From NCBI GenBank assembly GCA_023159155.1, contig JAJNNX010000013.1:372001-436000 (forward strand): DNA of 64,000 bases, given 5' to 3'. The notes beneath the pieces are model-generated. The model worked only from the letters and a program-made list of their open reading frames with translations, was not told the origin of the DNA and did not search any database. Source of the DNA: Ustulina deusta (lineage: Eukaryota > Ascomycota > Sordariomycetes > Xylariales > Xylariaceae). Every line of letters begins with the position of its first letter. Within the stretch, counting starts at the first letter, position 1. The translations under genes and the position numbers were made by a program. Below are positions 35,868 through 46,970 of the stretch, piece after piece.

Positions 35868-36706
35868 GGCTGCAATTGCCGCCACTTCACGTCACCGTGG
35901 CTACTGGTCCGGAGAGATGCACGAGGAGGATGAGGCAGGCACCGCCCGCCTCGGTGTCATGGAGAAGACGTGGTCAGGCTCGGACTTGCGCCTTCCACAG
36001 TTTGGTCGGCAGCCCTGCCCTCAAGTGCAAGCAGTCTAGACGCCAGTGCCAATTGAGCGAAGCCGGATTTGCGCCCAGCACCTGTATCCCAATCTTTTGG
36101 CCTTCCCTGTCCCCACACCAAAACATCCGATGCGCACGCGTGCGAAGCAATGCTCGTCTGGTGGCGCAAGAATCGAAGGGCTGACGGTGTCGCGATACGA
36201 GGAGTTGGACGATACCGGGTTTTAGCAGAACAGCATCGATTCCGGGGTTCCGCGATAATGACTAGAATTGCTGGGGTGGATAAAATGTAGAGACACGAGG
36301 CACCGACAAATGTGTCTGGTGTTTTACTAGGATTGCACTGGACAAGCTAGCTATGTTTTAACTTTCAAGGACGAGGAGGAGCAGAAGGGCGCAAAGTCTA
36401 CTTCTAATTCGAAGAGCTGGCTTCTAGCAGACAAAGCTCGAGCACCGAAGGCGCGTTTATTTGTTCTTGCAAAGACGGTGGTCACCAAGGAGGGGCGGGA
36501 GTAATTGATTAGGCTGTCGTCACTGTTGTCTTCGTCCTCGCTGCTGCTGAGCCGCAGCGGAAACTTCACCGCCTGCCAATTCCGGACCCTTGCTGCACTT
36601 TATGCCCGCCAAGGCCCGAGGGTCCCCTGTTGTCCGTCAGCCCACCACTAATCTTCGATAAGTCCGCTAGCTCAGGTATCCTTAGTCGGGGAGTTGAGAC
36701 TTGTGT
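35868..36706. other. Intergenic region upstream of SUMO ligase gene
   Basis: No supported gene. A 72-codon frame on the minus strand (36351-36569) is Ser-rich but has no recognisable domain and is not called. Confidence 0.55.
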
Positions 36707-37771
36707 TTATTCAACGGCCCCTAAAATTGTTGAGTAAAGAGTGCCACAACTGAACTTCATATTTACAAGAGTTACACAGCATATAAAAATAGGTAATTGA
36801 TGTCCGAAACTAGCCAAGAATGTTTGCGCCATATTTTCAGTATTGCAAATAGGAGTATAGGTAGCGGAGGGGGTTGCCCAGTTTAGTCTATCTAGATAGC
36901 CTAGCCACCGGCGGTTCACCTCACGAAGAGGCAAAGGTGAAGAAAAAAAGGATCTCATGTTGTCGGATGCCGGCTTTGAACCCCGCGGAGGTGCCGTGAC
37001 TCCTTGACGCAGTTCGCTTCTAACAAGGTAGAGAACTGAGCCAAAAGTCTGCGGGTTCGTATCCTGATCATCTCCATCGGACATCTCAGATATCGACAGA
37101 GAAACGTCCTCGAAGCGATCAGAATCAACTTTGAATTCTATAAAAACGATCTCTCTATCGGATATCACGATACCAAAGCGAGTCTTAGCATGCCAACAAT
37201 ACCAGAACACCTAGCCAAGATAAGACGGGACGAAAGCATTAGTATATTTAATCGAAACCATTGTACTATTACCATAATATTTAACCTCGATAAACGCCAG
37301 GCGTCCAAGACAGGTCTGCATAAGCTCCATAGAAGGGACACAAGGAAAATAACTGAAATCTGGGCGGAAAGAGTTTATAAGTCGGGAAGAGTCCTCTCTA
37401 AGCGGTAGGCAAAGCAGGCTCAAACCCGAAACCACAGCGTGACTGTCGCCGAGGTTAGTAGATTGCAGACTCCAAGTGACGGGAACGATAATGTTTTTGT
37501 CAACGTATAGCTATAGTTAGTGCTTGTCGAAAATCCACTTCTCATGTTCGGTTGCAGGAACTGGCAACGGTGGACATTCTCGGAATTCAAGGAGTTGGGT
37601 AGAGGCTAAAAATCCTGCGCCATCCCCCGCTGCATGCAGGGTGGCATGCATGATGAAGAAAGCTATCAGCGTGTGCTCGGAGGTCGCCATGGGGGCCGAT
37701 GCTGTATCTGATCTCATGCCACAATCTAAGTCCACAGAAAGCACTGTCTCATCTGAAATATCTACATCCAA
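36707..37771 (-). pseudogene. Broken PD-(D/E)XK-like nuclease-fold protein gene
   Basis: One continuous minus-strand frame of about 355 codons is interrupted only by in-frame stops at 37517-37519, 37511-37513 and 37211-37213. Between the stops it reads as protein: SEHTLIAFFIMHATLHAAGDG first, then INSFRPDFSYFP, then GRLAFIEVKYYG, and after the third stop VFWYCWHAKTRFGIVISDRE followed by EFKVDSDRFEDVSLSISEM. The PD at RPDF and the E-x-K at FIEVK, about 24 residues apart, match the catalytic spacing of PD-(D/E)XK nucleases and related fungal proteins. The last stop fits CAG changed to TAG. An intron ending in CTAACTATAG could remove the first two stops, but no good donor is seen. I cannot name the family more closely. 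Confidence 0.5.
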
Positions 37772-38280
37772 TGATGATATCTAAGGAAGAAAGGGACAAG
37801 GTCAGAGAAAGGGGATGCTGCTGTAGTATATATATACATGAATATGTGGATGTATTATGTAATACCGTAACATCACTCTCCTCCTTCTCCAGATAGTTTC
37901 TCGTCTAAGAATTGGACTAAGGTACGGAATAAGGGAAGAAATAACTTTAGGATAAAGAGAGGAATGAGTTTAGAATAAGGTAAGTTGAGAAATACGAGCA
38001 GCGATATGGGATGGGATAAGGCAGGCGATACCTAGTCCGTGGTACGGCGCTGTGGACGCCTTGATTATGGCGGCTTTGCTCATATTAAACATTCTCCGGT
38101 CAGTCACTCCGTCGCCTATTGAAATAATTCCAACTTTGGGCCGGGCTTAAGCGCTGACGCCAAAACGGACCCGTGGACGGTTAGGTTATGGATAGATGGT
38201 CGATCTGCGATGTGTTATAGAATTGGGGTTTGGCTGAAGATTTTCTGTCCCTTGCTTTAAGTAATCTACACGATTGACGA
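37772..38280. other. Gene-free spacer
   Basis: No coding signal is seen. A short TATATATA run lies near 37829. The rest is A/G-rich and probably the 3' side of the DUF924 gene. Confidence 0.55.
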
Positions 38281-38859
38281 TTAATCCAAGCTTGGTTTAT
38301 GTTGCTTGAGAAACATCTCCTCGGCCGTGGTGCTCTCACGACCGAGCAGAGCATTCCTAGTAGGGTATCTCCCAAAGTCCACCAATTGCTTCAGGTGTCT
38401 CTTGGAGGCTGCGACTCCCATGTCAACCCACTTGTGCTCTTCTGTACTTTCACACCTGCCCTTTAGAGCCTCGAAAAGACATCGGGCTGCGATAACTGAG
38501 ACCAAGCTCTCTTGTTGCAGCAAGGGCATGTAGAACGCGGACGCCTGAATAACGGTAACACGCTTATCGAAGTCCCGCGCAACCGCCTTTGTAACGGCTT
38601 CCCAGGCCTTTTTATCGCCGCTGAATACCTCGGACGAGCCGCGGAAGATATTTCGTGAGAACTGGTCGAGAAGGACGACGAGAGCGAGGCTGCTCTCTGG
38701 TTCAGCGGTCCAGGCGTCGAATTCGTTCCGACGGGCTTGCATGACAAGGTCACTGAACTCGGACTTCAGTTGGTCGTCCAGACCATCGGGGGCAATGATC
38801 CATTCGATGGGGTTGCGATCGAACCAGAATGAGATAATCCGTTTGACGTCTGGGTTCAT
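38281..38859 (-). CDS. DUF924 family protein
   Basis: This is a single-exon gene of 192 aa, the usual family length. The start MNPDVKRIISFWFDRNP has a good context (CCACC before ATG); the frame continues upstream only to a TTG codon. Family features are IISFWF near the N-terminus, LVVLLDQFSRNIFRGS, DKKAWEAVTKAVARDF, FYMPLLQQESL and DFGRYPTRNALLGRESTTAEEMFL. DUF924 proteins occur in bacteria and fungi and fold like helical repeat proteins; no reaction is known to me. It is divergent from the P450 gene, with 379 bp between start codons. Confidence 0.88.
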   Translation of the reverse strand: MNPDVKRIISFWFDRNPIEWIIAPDGLDDQLKSEFSDLVMQARRNEFDAWTAEPESSLALVVLLDQFSRNIFRGSSEVFSGDKKAWEAVTKAVARDFDKRVTVIQASAFYMPLLQQESLVSVIAARCLFEALKGRCESTEEHKWVDMGVAASKRHLKQLVDFGRYPTRNALLGRESTTAEEMFLKQHKPSLD

Positions 38860-39238
38860 GGTGGGCAGAGTTGAATACAATGGAGTGTGTCGAGTCAATC
38901 CTGAAGTGCGCTGTAATCGAAGCAGCTAGATTGCTGTCAGTGCTTGTGGGAAAGCGAGGTGTATTTAGGGAGCTCACTCTGGTGACAGGAAACCTGGATA
39001 GCATAGCACAGCCTGCCGCTCAAACAAAGAAATGATATTTGGTTCGCACGACCGGTAAAGCAGCTACAATTTGGGGACTACAGTATAAACACCCAAGGGA
39101 ACCGACCCTCAGGTAAAACAAACCCTTTTTGGAACCCTTCGTCCAAACTTGCTCTTTGTTCCTTTCCTATTTACTAACTACACCGTTTGCTTTAACAAGA
39201 TCATTTGTATAGTCACGCAATACACTACGCCTAGCACT
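38860..39238. promoter_or_regulatory. Divergent promoter, DUF924 gene and P450
   Basis: Only 379 bp separate the two start codons, so the promoters must overlap or share elements. No specific operator is recognised. Confidence 0.5.
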
Positions 39239-40990
39239 ATGGCGTTTTCGATCAACTGGCATATGTTGTTGGTCCTGATTAGCGTTTACTACGGCACTCT
39301 GGTGTTTTATCGCTTGTTTCTCCACCCGCTAGCTCGCTTTCCAGGCCCTAAGCCAGCTGCTATCTCGCGTTGGTATGAGGCCTACCACGACGTCGTTCGA
39401 GGCGGACAGTATACTTCAAAGATTGCAGAGCTACACGCAACTTATGGTAGGGACCACGATCTGAAACCGTACCTCAGACCCTTGTCTGACTCCTGAATCA
39501 GGCCCCATCATTCGTATTAGTCCGCACGAGCTTCATGTTGCAGATGCGGCATTCTTCGACACACTTTACCGCACTGATGGGCGTTGGGATAAGTACAGCT
39601 GGGCATACGACGCCTTTGGCGCCAAAGGATCCACCGTCTTCGGCTCGAGTATAACAACCTCATTCAGCTTCACTTCACTGAATACTAATTGCTTTCTAGA
39701 CCATGATGCCCATAGGGCACACCGCCGCGCCATAGCACCCTTATTCTCCAAGACCGCTGTGGTTTCTCGCCTGGATATCTTGTCACGAAATGTCGACAAA
39801 CTCAGCAAACGAATCTCTTTAGTTACCGGTGATACCCGTGATACCACCTTAGACCTTGGCGCCGCCATCAGCGCTTTCACGCGAGACATCGCAAACGAGT
39901 TTATTATTGGCAAAGCATACAATGAACTGGACCTCGATGATTTTGGCGTTGGGCTGTCCATTGCCTCTTCGGGAGCCGGCCCGTTCTGGCGCATCACCAA
40001 GCACGTGCGATGGTTCGGCCCCGCGATAAAGGCGATGCCAGTACCATGGGCAATGAAGGTGGCCGACGAAGGAATGAAATCATTCTTTCGCTACCTCCAG
40101 GTTGGTCAACGAATGTTGGGAACGGTGTCACTAATACTAATATTTGGAATATTCAGCAAACTGAACAAGACACGCGGGAGCTCATGGCCACCGCACAGGG
40201 CTCTTCTCCGGATGATAAGACCAATCGCACCTTGGTAGACGAGATCATTCACTCGAGCCTACCACCCGCCGACAAGACCTTTGAGCGCACCCTCGAGGAA
40301 GTGGCCACTGTGACTGGAGCAGGATACGAAACCACGGCGAACACCTTGCGACTCATTCTCTACCACGTGTACGCTAACAAAGACATCCTACGAAATCTTA
40401 GAAGAGAGCTAGCACCCGTTACTACTGAACTTGGAGCTTCATCATTGAATGAACTGGAAAAACTCCCCTATCTCACCGGCGTTCTGATGGAAGGTCTCCG
40501 CCTGAGTCCGGGAATCTCCAGCCGAGCCGCACGCGTTACGGACAAAGATCTCGTTTATAAAGACTGGCGCATTCCCGCCGGGACGCCAGTCGGAATGACT
40601 ACGATCTTACTGCATACCGATGGAAATCTATATCACGATCCGATGCGCTTCGATCCGATACGATGGTTGGATCATACCGGCAACAAAGTGCGTGATGGAG
40701 GCCATGTCCCCTTTGCCCCTTTTTCACGAGGCACAAGAGTATGCCTCGGCATGCAGTAAGTCCGCGCTTCATACTTCTCTCACCTTCCAAGGTATGTATA
40801 CTAATACGAAACGTTACGTAGTCTAGCCTGGGCCGAACTGTACCTACTCCTCAGTACCCTGGTCCCAAGGTTTGATTTCTCATATGAGGGTGTTCAAGAC
40901 GGTGATTTTGAGCTAGAAAGGGACAACTTTGGAATTGGCACTAAAGCAGGTTGCCACCTAGTGGCGCGCGTTGTTCCGTACCAGGGGTGA
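39239..40990 (+). CDS. Cytochrome P450 monooxygenase
   Basis: Five exons, 39239-39446, 39502-39648, 39700-40100, 40157-40755 and 40822-40990, give 507 aa with no lesion. An N-terminal membrane anchor (residues about 7-28) is followed by LHPLARFPGPK. The I-helix motif is GAGYETTA, the K-helix ExxR is EGLR, and the haem loop FSRGTRVCLG carries the axial cysteine near residue 447. This is a microsomal P450 of the type common in fungal secondary metabolism, with general resemblance to trichodiene oxygenase-like sequences; the substrate cannot be inferred. It lies 2.8 kb upstream of the PKS remnant on the same strand and may be a surviving member of that cluster. The fourth exon follows a 56-bp intron with a clear TACTAAT-like branch site. 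Confidence 0.93.
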
Positions 40991-43789
40991 CGTACATTAA
41001 GCCTTGGTCGATTGAAACGTGTGGTTAAGTTGATTCGTTCATGTGTCAGGAATGTTTGGACTGTGATTTTGCTTTGCAAACGAGGATCATAGGAAGTACC
41101 TAAGCTTTTCGAAGCACCCGTTGCCACCGTTGGTAGCCAAGGAATTTCGCGCATTGGAAACTTTCCCTGTCCTAAACTTTTCACTCCCTTGCCGTTTCTT
41201 TTATTCTACAGGGTATGTATCGAGTCTTTCCCTCTCTCACTTGCGTCGCGAGCCAAATGGAAATGGTCTTAGGTGCCATGATTGGGCCACATCTAAACTA
41301 GCGAGGCACGCATCGTTCGGGGCAGGAGGAGCAGCATGCCCCGAGTGGGTTCGACCGTTCCGTTTCTCTCAATACGGTGCCTGAGTGGGGTCAACGCGCG
41401 CCGATGGCAAAACGGAGGCCCGGCGGCTACGAGGAGGGGCGAGACCGCCGCACCGCCACGATGAGTCAGCAGATGCCTTCGTACCGAGTTAGCACTTTTA
41501 GTGAAACTTCATTAATACGAGCTTTTAAATGATATGTTCTTTGATATTATCGAAGGAATGGACTAGACTGGAACGACCTCATGAGGTCAAGCATACATGT
41601 AACTACGGTAGGACCTTAACATAAACCACGTGATTTACCTTATGGAAGATTTAAGGGGTGCCGTGCTGGGTACCCAAACTTGCTAAAATATATTGGAGAG
41701 GGCCAATACCCACCAGATAATTGCTCTAATGAGTATATGATATCTCTGTCGTCCATTCCCAAGCCTTCTTTTCTTGTCGCGCGGCTCCGAATGACGAATT
41801 TTCGATTTCTAGGGCGATCATTAGCCCTTTTGTTCATTTCTATCCGCACTAGCAGCCGTGTCATTGCAGTCTCTTGCTGCCGTTTGGACGGATGTGACGC
41901 AACGCTAGACATCCAAGCATGTAATACCAACGCGACAGGATGAGGTCGTGCACACTCTGCTTGCTGCAAGGTTAAAAATCAAGACGCTTGCCTCTCTAGA
42001 CTCTAGGTATCGGGTTGTGTCTAAACACACTTGCGATGCAGTCGAGCCACGTCCTGCTACACACCCGATCGAGAGTTGCCCTATGGAAAGTAACGCACCC
42101 GATGGAGACAAAGGAGGGTACTGAGTATTACAAGGTAACAGAGGTGGTGCCTGTATGTAGTTCAAGGCCCTTTGTGCAACAACATATTACACCTACAACT
42201 AGTGTCACGGAACTATACTAAACCGAACTCCGGGATTCAGCGGTTATACTACACGAGCCAGAATTTGTACTATATAAGCTAAAGATGTGCACCTAGATGG
42301 TAGAGTTAGACTTTCTCTCGTGCAATAACAATAGTCATTACTGAAATCACCAGCAATGCGAACTGTGACAGCTAGTCACGAATAAGTGGATCTAACGGGA
42401 TCCCATAAGTGGTTAGAGTGACCGTTAGAGCCTGTTAATAATCCTGGATGATCCCTCATATAAATAGTACTAATTCTTTCCTTTGTATGGCATCTAGAAC
42501 TTAGGCCCTAGATTATCTGAGTATACTTCTGGAGATGGCCTCTGGGAATAGCACTGGTTTACTTCCTTCAAGAGATCTTAACTGCATACATCCGTAAGAA
42601 CAATATATCAACTTTACCTTATCGTGCCCTTCCTGACACTTCCTCTGGACAACCGGCTGTACAGCCTGTACTGATCTAACGTTGAACCCGGTTGTCTTAA
42701 GTATTGTCGGACTAGTTAGTGAGATTTAGGTATAGTTATGAGATCCACTACACGGCAGAATTATTGACTTCTTAAACGGGTAAAGGTTCTAACTGATATG
42801 GTGACTAAGTGGATTGGACAATGCACGCTTACAAAACAGCTTACAAAACTGCAACGACACACAATAATACCATCGTGACATATCCTAGTATCACCATACC
42901 GGCTAGAGCTGTTGTTGGTCTGGCCGTGGAAGGCTGGGCTCGATTGATCGGTTTCGCGGTGCTGAGTTACCTACTGTTTCTTCTTCGGTTGTATGTCTAG
43001 AGAGAACTCAAGATCCCGTTGCGACGCGAAGGTGCCGATAAACTTGGCAAACTTCTCCGCATCCTGGAGAGAGGTCGAGTTGTAATTACTTGCTTAAATT
43101 CCTCGCAGATCACAGTGGCACCTCAGCCCAGTCAGCCCCAGGGCAGCACCCTCCCCCAAGAAAGCCTCCTCTGCAGGATCGCCACCCATAATCCTAAAAC
43201 AGATATTTATACGTAATCGCACTGTCTTATCAGAAATAAACTTATAGATATCAAGATGGGCCTAAAGAGCTCTGTAGATTAGTTAAGCCTTTTCTTCGGC
43301 TATAGCTTGCTGTCTTTGAACTATAGGAGTGTGTAGCAATAGCTTCTTGAGAACCTGACCTTTAATATAAACACTAGAGACAATTTGATTAGTTTAATCT
43401 TATTTAAAAGAGTATACTTACTTTAAGATGCTAAGTATATTATAAAGGTTATTATATTTTGCAATAGTTTTTTATTTGAAAATGCGAGGGGGGATAGGTA
43501 TGCCTGGACTATCAATCCGCCTATATTAATAGTTAATTAGTATCCGCAACTACTTCAGTAAGAAAGGCTGCTAGGTTTGCATTAAGATAAGTACTTTCTG
43601 ATCTAGACTGCATGGTGTTACGGAATCGTATCGATCTGGGTTTGTTGACGCTTGAGCATCTAACTGATGTGACGGTGGCCGCCTAAGAGGGATGTGACTC
43701 GGAAGAACTTGCGAATTGCAGGGATTTGTGAGGGACGCATGAACCAGGTGGTCAAGTCAATCCTTTCTTTTTGCTCTAGTATGATTAAT
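40991..43789. other. Gene-free region between P450 and PKS remnant
   Basis: About 2.8 kb holds no convincing gene. The expected SAT and KS domains of the PKS are not visible here on either strand. The part from 43200 to 43600 is AT-rich and may contain transposon remains at the 5' break of the PKS. Confidence 0.55.
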
Positions 43790-46651
43790 CCTATCCACAA
43801 CTCCGATACTATTATTATTCAAGTTAGTACTCTTTGTCTGGAAATTGCTCTGGCACGTCTGTGCATGTCTTGGGGTATCAGGCCAGCATCAGTGGTCGGC
43901 CATAGTCTCGGAGAGTATGCAGCCCTGGTCATTGCTGCCGTGTTTTCTGTATCGGACGCTATCTTCCTCGTTGCTCGTCGTGCTCAGCTACTACAGCAAC
44001 GGTGTAAGCAGAACTCTCACGCTATTCTGGCCGTGCGTGCGTCGAAGCCTGTCCTTGAAAACCACCTGTCTGGGCGGCAATACGAGATTGCATGCATTAA
44101 TGGGCCGGAGGATATTGTACTTACAAGCACGGTCGAAGAATTGCATCAAATACAAGAGCTCCTGCATCCGCAAGGCTTCAAGACTGCCATAGTTTCCGTA
44201 CCTTATGCCTTCCACTCGAGACAGGTTGAGCCTATCCTTGACGACTTTGAGGCGGCCTGCTAAGGCGTGACCTTTTGCAGGCCCACCATCACCGTCATCT
44301 GTCCGTTGCTGGCCACTACCGTCGATGAAGCCGGCACCTTTTCACCGCGATACCTACGACGCCACTGCCGTGAACCCGTCAATTTCTTCGGCGCGCTAGA
44401 TAATGCCCTTACTAGGGGTATTCTAAGTGACCGCAGTGTTGCGGTTGAAATTGGTCCCCAGCCCGTCACTTGCCGCATGGTCGAGAATGTGCTTGGAAAC
44501 AGCGTGGTCACACTTTCATTCCTTGCGCAAAGCCAAAATGCGTTCGCTCTGGTCGCTGAATCATTATCCTTGCTTTATAATTTAGGTTATGAGATCGACT
44601 GGCGCGAGTATCAATCTTCCTTTCCGTCGTCACACCGCGTGGTACAGTTGCCAGCCTACAGCTAGGACCTCAGGGAATATTGGATCCAGTATATCCACGA
44701 CTGGTCGTTACGTAAGGGCGAACCAGTCATGAATGATTTAAAGCTTCCGATCACTTTCAGGGAGCCCGCGGCGATACCACCAGCCACATTCATCCCGAAA
44801 CTTGAAAGCACCACAATCCACACAGTTGTTGAAGATGGTGTCATTGGAAACACATGCTCCATCGTCATTGATACAGATCTCAGCCGCGAGGATCTCAAAC
44901 CACTAGTTCATGGTCACCGGGTCAACAATGTCTCCCTCGTTACCCCCTCGATTTATGCTGAAATTGCACTACGTATCGGCACGCATATCATATGTAAATA
45001 CCAACCTCATCACAGGACCTGCATCATTGGCGTCGAGGAGCTGGTTATTGAGCGTGCACTGGTTGTCCATGATGGCCCACAGCCCCAGATACTACGTACC
45101 ACAGTGAGCTTTGATATAGAGACTTCTATCGCAACTTGCCGCTTTGCTACTTTAAATGCCGAGACTCAAAAGCTTCGGGAGCGCAGTCAGTGCAAGCTAC
45201 TTTTTCACGAGCGTGAAGCAGCGCTTAATGCGCTACAGGGACGCATCGAAGCGTCGACGTCCCGTCTTGAGACACTCCGCCAGGAAGTCAATACTGGTGC
45301 CGCCTACCGGTTCAGCAAAACAATGATATACAAGATCGTTGGCGCTCTAGCCAGTTTTGATATTAATTACCGTCACGTTGACGAGATCATGCTGAACTCA
45401 GATACCATGGATGCGTCAAGCTATGTCAGTTTCGGTAGCCTTGACCCTAGTGGCAACTTCCATACACATCCTGCTGCCATTGACGCGTTTTCTCAGTCGG
45501 CTGGTTTCATTATGAACGGGGGCGAGGATGCGAATCTTGAGACCAAAGTATTCGTAAACCATGGATGGGCCAGCTGTCACCTATTCGAGACATTGTCTGT
45601 TTCCAAAGTGTACCGCACTTACTGCAAAATGGAGGAGAGGACAGCCGGACGCTGGGAAGGTGATTGTCTTGTTTTAGATGGCGATCGTGGAGTCGCTTTC
45701 TTCGGGGGAATCAACCTTCGAGGTGTTCCCCGTCGTGTCCTAGACTACCTACTCCTCAACGAAGATATCGGCAAATCTACCTTTCCAGCTAATGAACCGC
45801 CCTCTAACCCCACCCGGCGGACGTTGCAAGATGTTCAGCCGAGGGTTGCTGTAACAGCTATTGCTCCTACATCAGCACATCATATCCCGGCTCAAGCCTC
45901 CGGTGCCTCCGTGGCTGAGGCAAAGACAACAAGACCCATCCTACAGCCCAAAAACAATCAAAACGTCCAATTGATTCTTCAGATTATGTCTGAAGAGACA
46001 GGTATCCCCATTGCGGAGCTGATTGGGGCGGGCAACTTTGCCGTGTTAGGCATTGACTCGCTGCTCACAGCCTCACACTCCAGATAGCTAGCCGACTCAA
46101 CGAGACAGGAATCAACATTGAACCATCTCGTCTCTCCCACATGAAGACGATTGATGACCTTGACAAGTTTATCAATTCCGAGCGTCCCATGCTCGAAATG
46201 GCATTCGGTGATATTATCGAAGGGAGTAATACAACCGCCAAACCACAGATTGCTACGAGTGCCCATCCAGCCCAGATTAATATGAATATACTGCGACAGT
46301 CGCCGATTAAGTCGGATGGCTTGGTCGAGCCTTTGGGCACCGCTGCCGCAACCAGGGGCCCTAGTGAGCCAAAAGTTGAAAAATCTTATCATCTCCACGA
46401 TGACAAAGTACTGGCCCGGGCATTGGAGATTATCTCTGAAGAATCGGGGGTGGGCATGGACGAGCTTGCTGACAATGCCGTCTTTACTGAGTTGTGTGTA
46501 GATTCTTTGTTGTCGCTCATGGTATTGGCCCGTTACCGGGAGGAGCTCAAGCTTGTGATAGCGTTCGATGCCCGTCTGTTCATTGAGTATCCTACAGTGG
46601 GCGACCTAAAGAACTTTCTAGCTAGCAGCTCAGGAGTACGAATGCCGACTG
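43790..46651 (+). pseudogene. Non-reducing PKS remnant: AT-PT-ACP-ACP portion
   Basis: The segment opens inside an acyltransferase domain (CLEIALARLCMSWGIRP, active-site GHSLGEYAAL, then YAFHSRQVEPILDDF). A product-template domain follows from about 44790 to 45770, with its histidine in VHGHRVNN and aspartate in HPAAIDAFSQSAGF. The first ACP has GIDSLL at about 46053 and the second has VDSLLSL at about 46498. Upstream SAT and KS are missing. Two in-frame stops interrupt it, TAA at 44261-44263 and TAG at 44663-44665, and one base is lost at about 46066-46075 in the first ACP. The TAG stands where the surrounding motif suggests Trp. Intact relatives make aromatic polyketides such as pigment precursors. 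The segment ends at a retrotransposon; the thioesterase lies beyond it. Confidence 0.88.
46647..46651. repeat. Left 5-bp target site duplication (GACTG)
   Basis: GACTG directly precedes the left LTR and is repeated exactly at 53714-53718 directly after the right LTR. This is the signature of LTR-element integration. Confidence 0.88.
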
Positions 46652-46970
46652 TGTAACAAGGGCATGTATTATGGGCTTGGAACTTAGTCATATTTAGCTA
46701 ATAATTCTCTAGGGGTCTCAAGGTCCATGGCTCCTTTTTTCGAGTGTTCGAACTTGGGATTTTCATGGCCTATTTATGCCTGTTTACTATTAGGCTATTT
46801 GGAATATATTCTATAACTCTGTTAACGCAAGGGACTGTTAGGTTTTTTTGTATATATGTATAGTCTGTATAACCTCTAGTCCTTTTAATAAAAGCTTATC
46901 TGTTCTTCCGTAGGCCTATATATTATACTAATAGTATAGCTAGTAGCTTAATATATCGATCTGTGTAATA
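46652..46970. repeat. Left LTR (319 bp)
   Basis: It is a direct repeat of 53395-53713. Its outer half, next to the PKS, is little changed, while its inner half carries many C-to-T changes on the plus strand relative to the other copy. For the element, which lies on the minus strand, this is the 3' LTR. Confidence 0.9.

Noticed and set aside
36351..36569. 72-codon minus-strand frame
   Set aside because: It is Ser-rich with no recognisable domain, intron or neighbour support; too weak to call.
36940..37010. B-box-like GGTTCAAAGCC on the minus strand
   Set aside because: It lies inside the nuclease-like pseudogene frame, and the T-stem does not pair.
42809..43000. 63-codon frame with a hydrophobic C-terminus upstream of the PKS relic
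   Set aside because: It has no homology that I can recognise and no SAT or KS motif, so it is not the missing PKS N-terminus.
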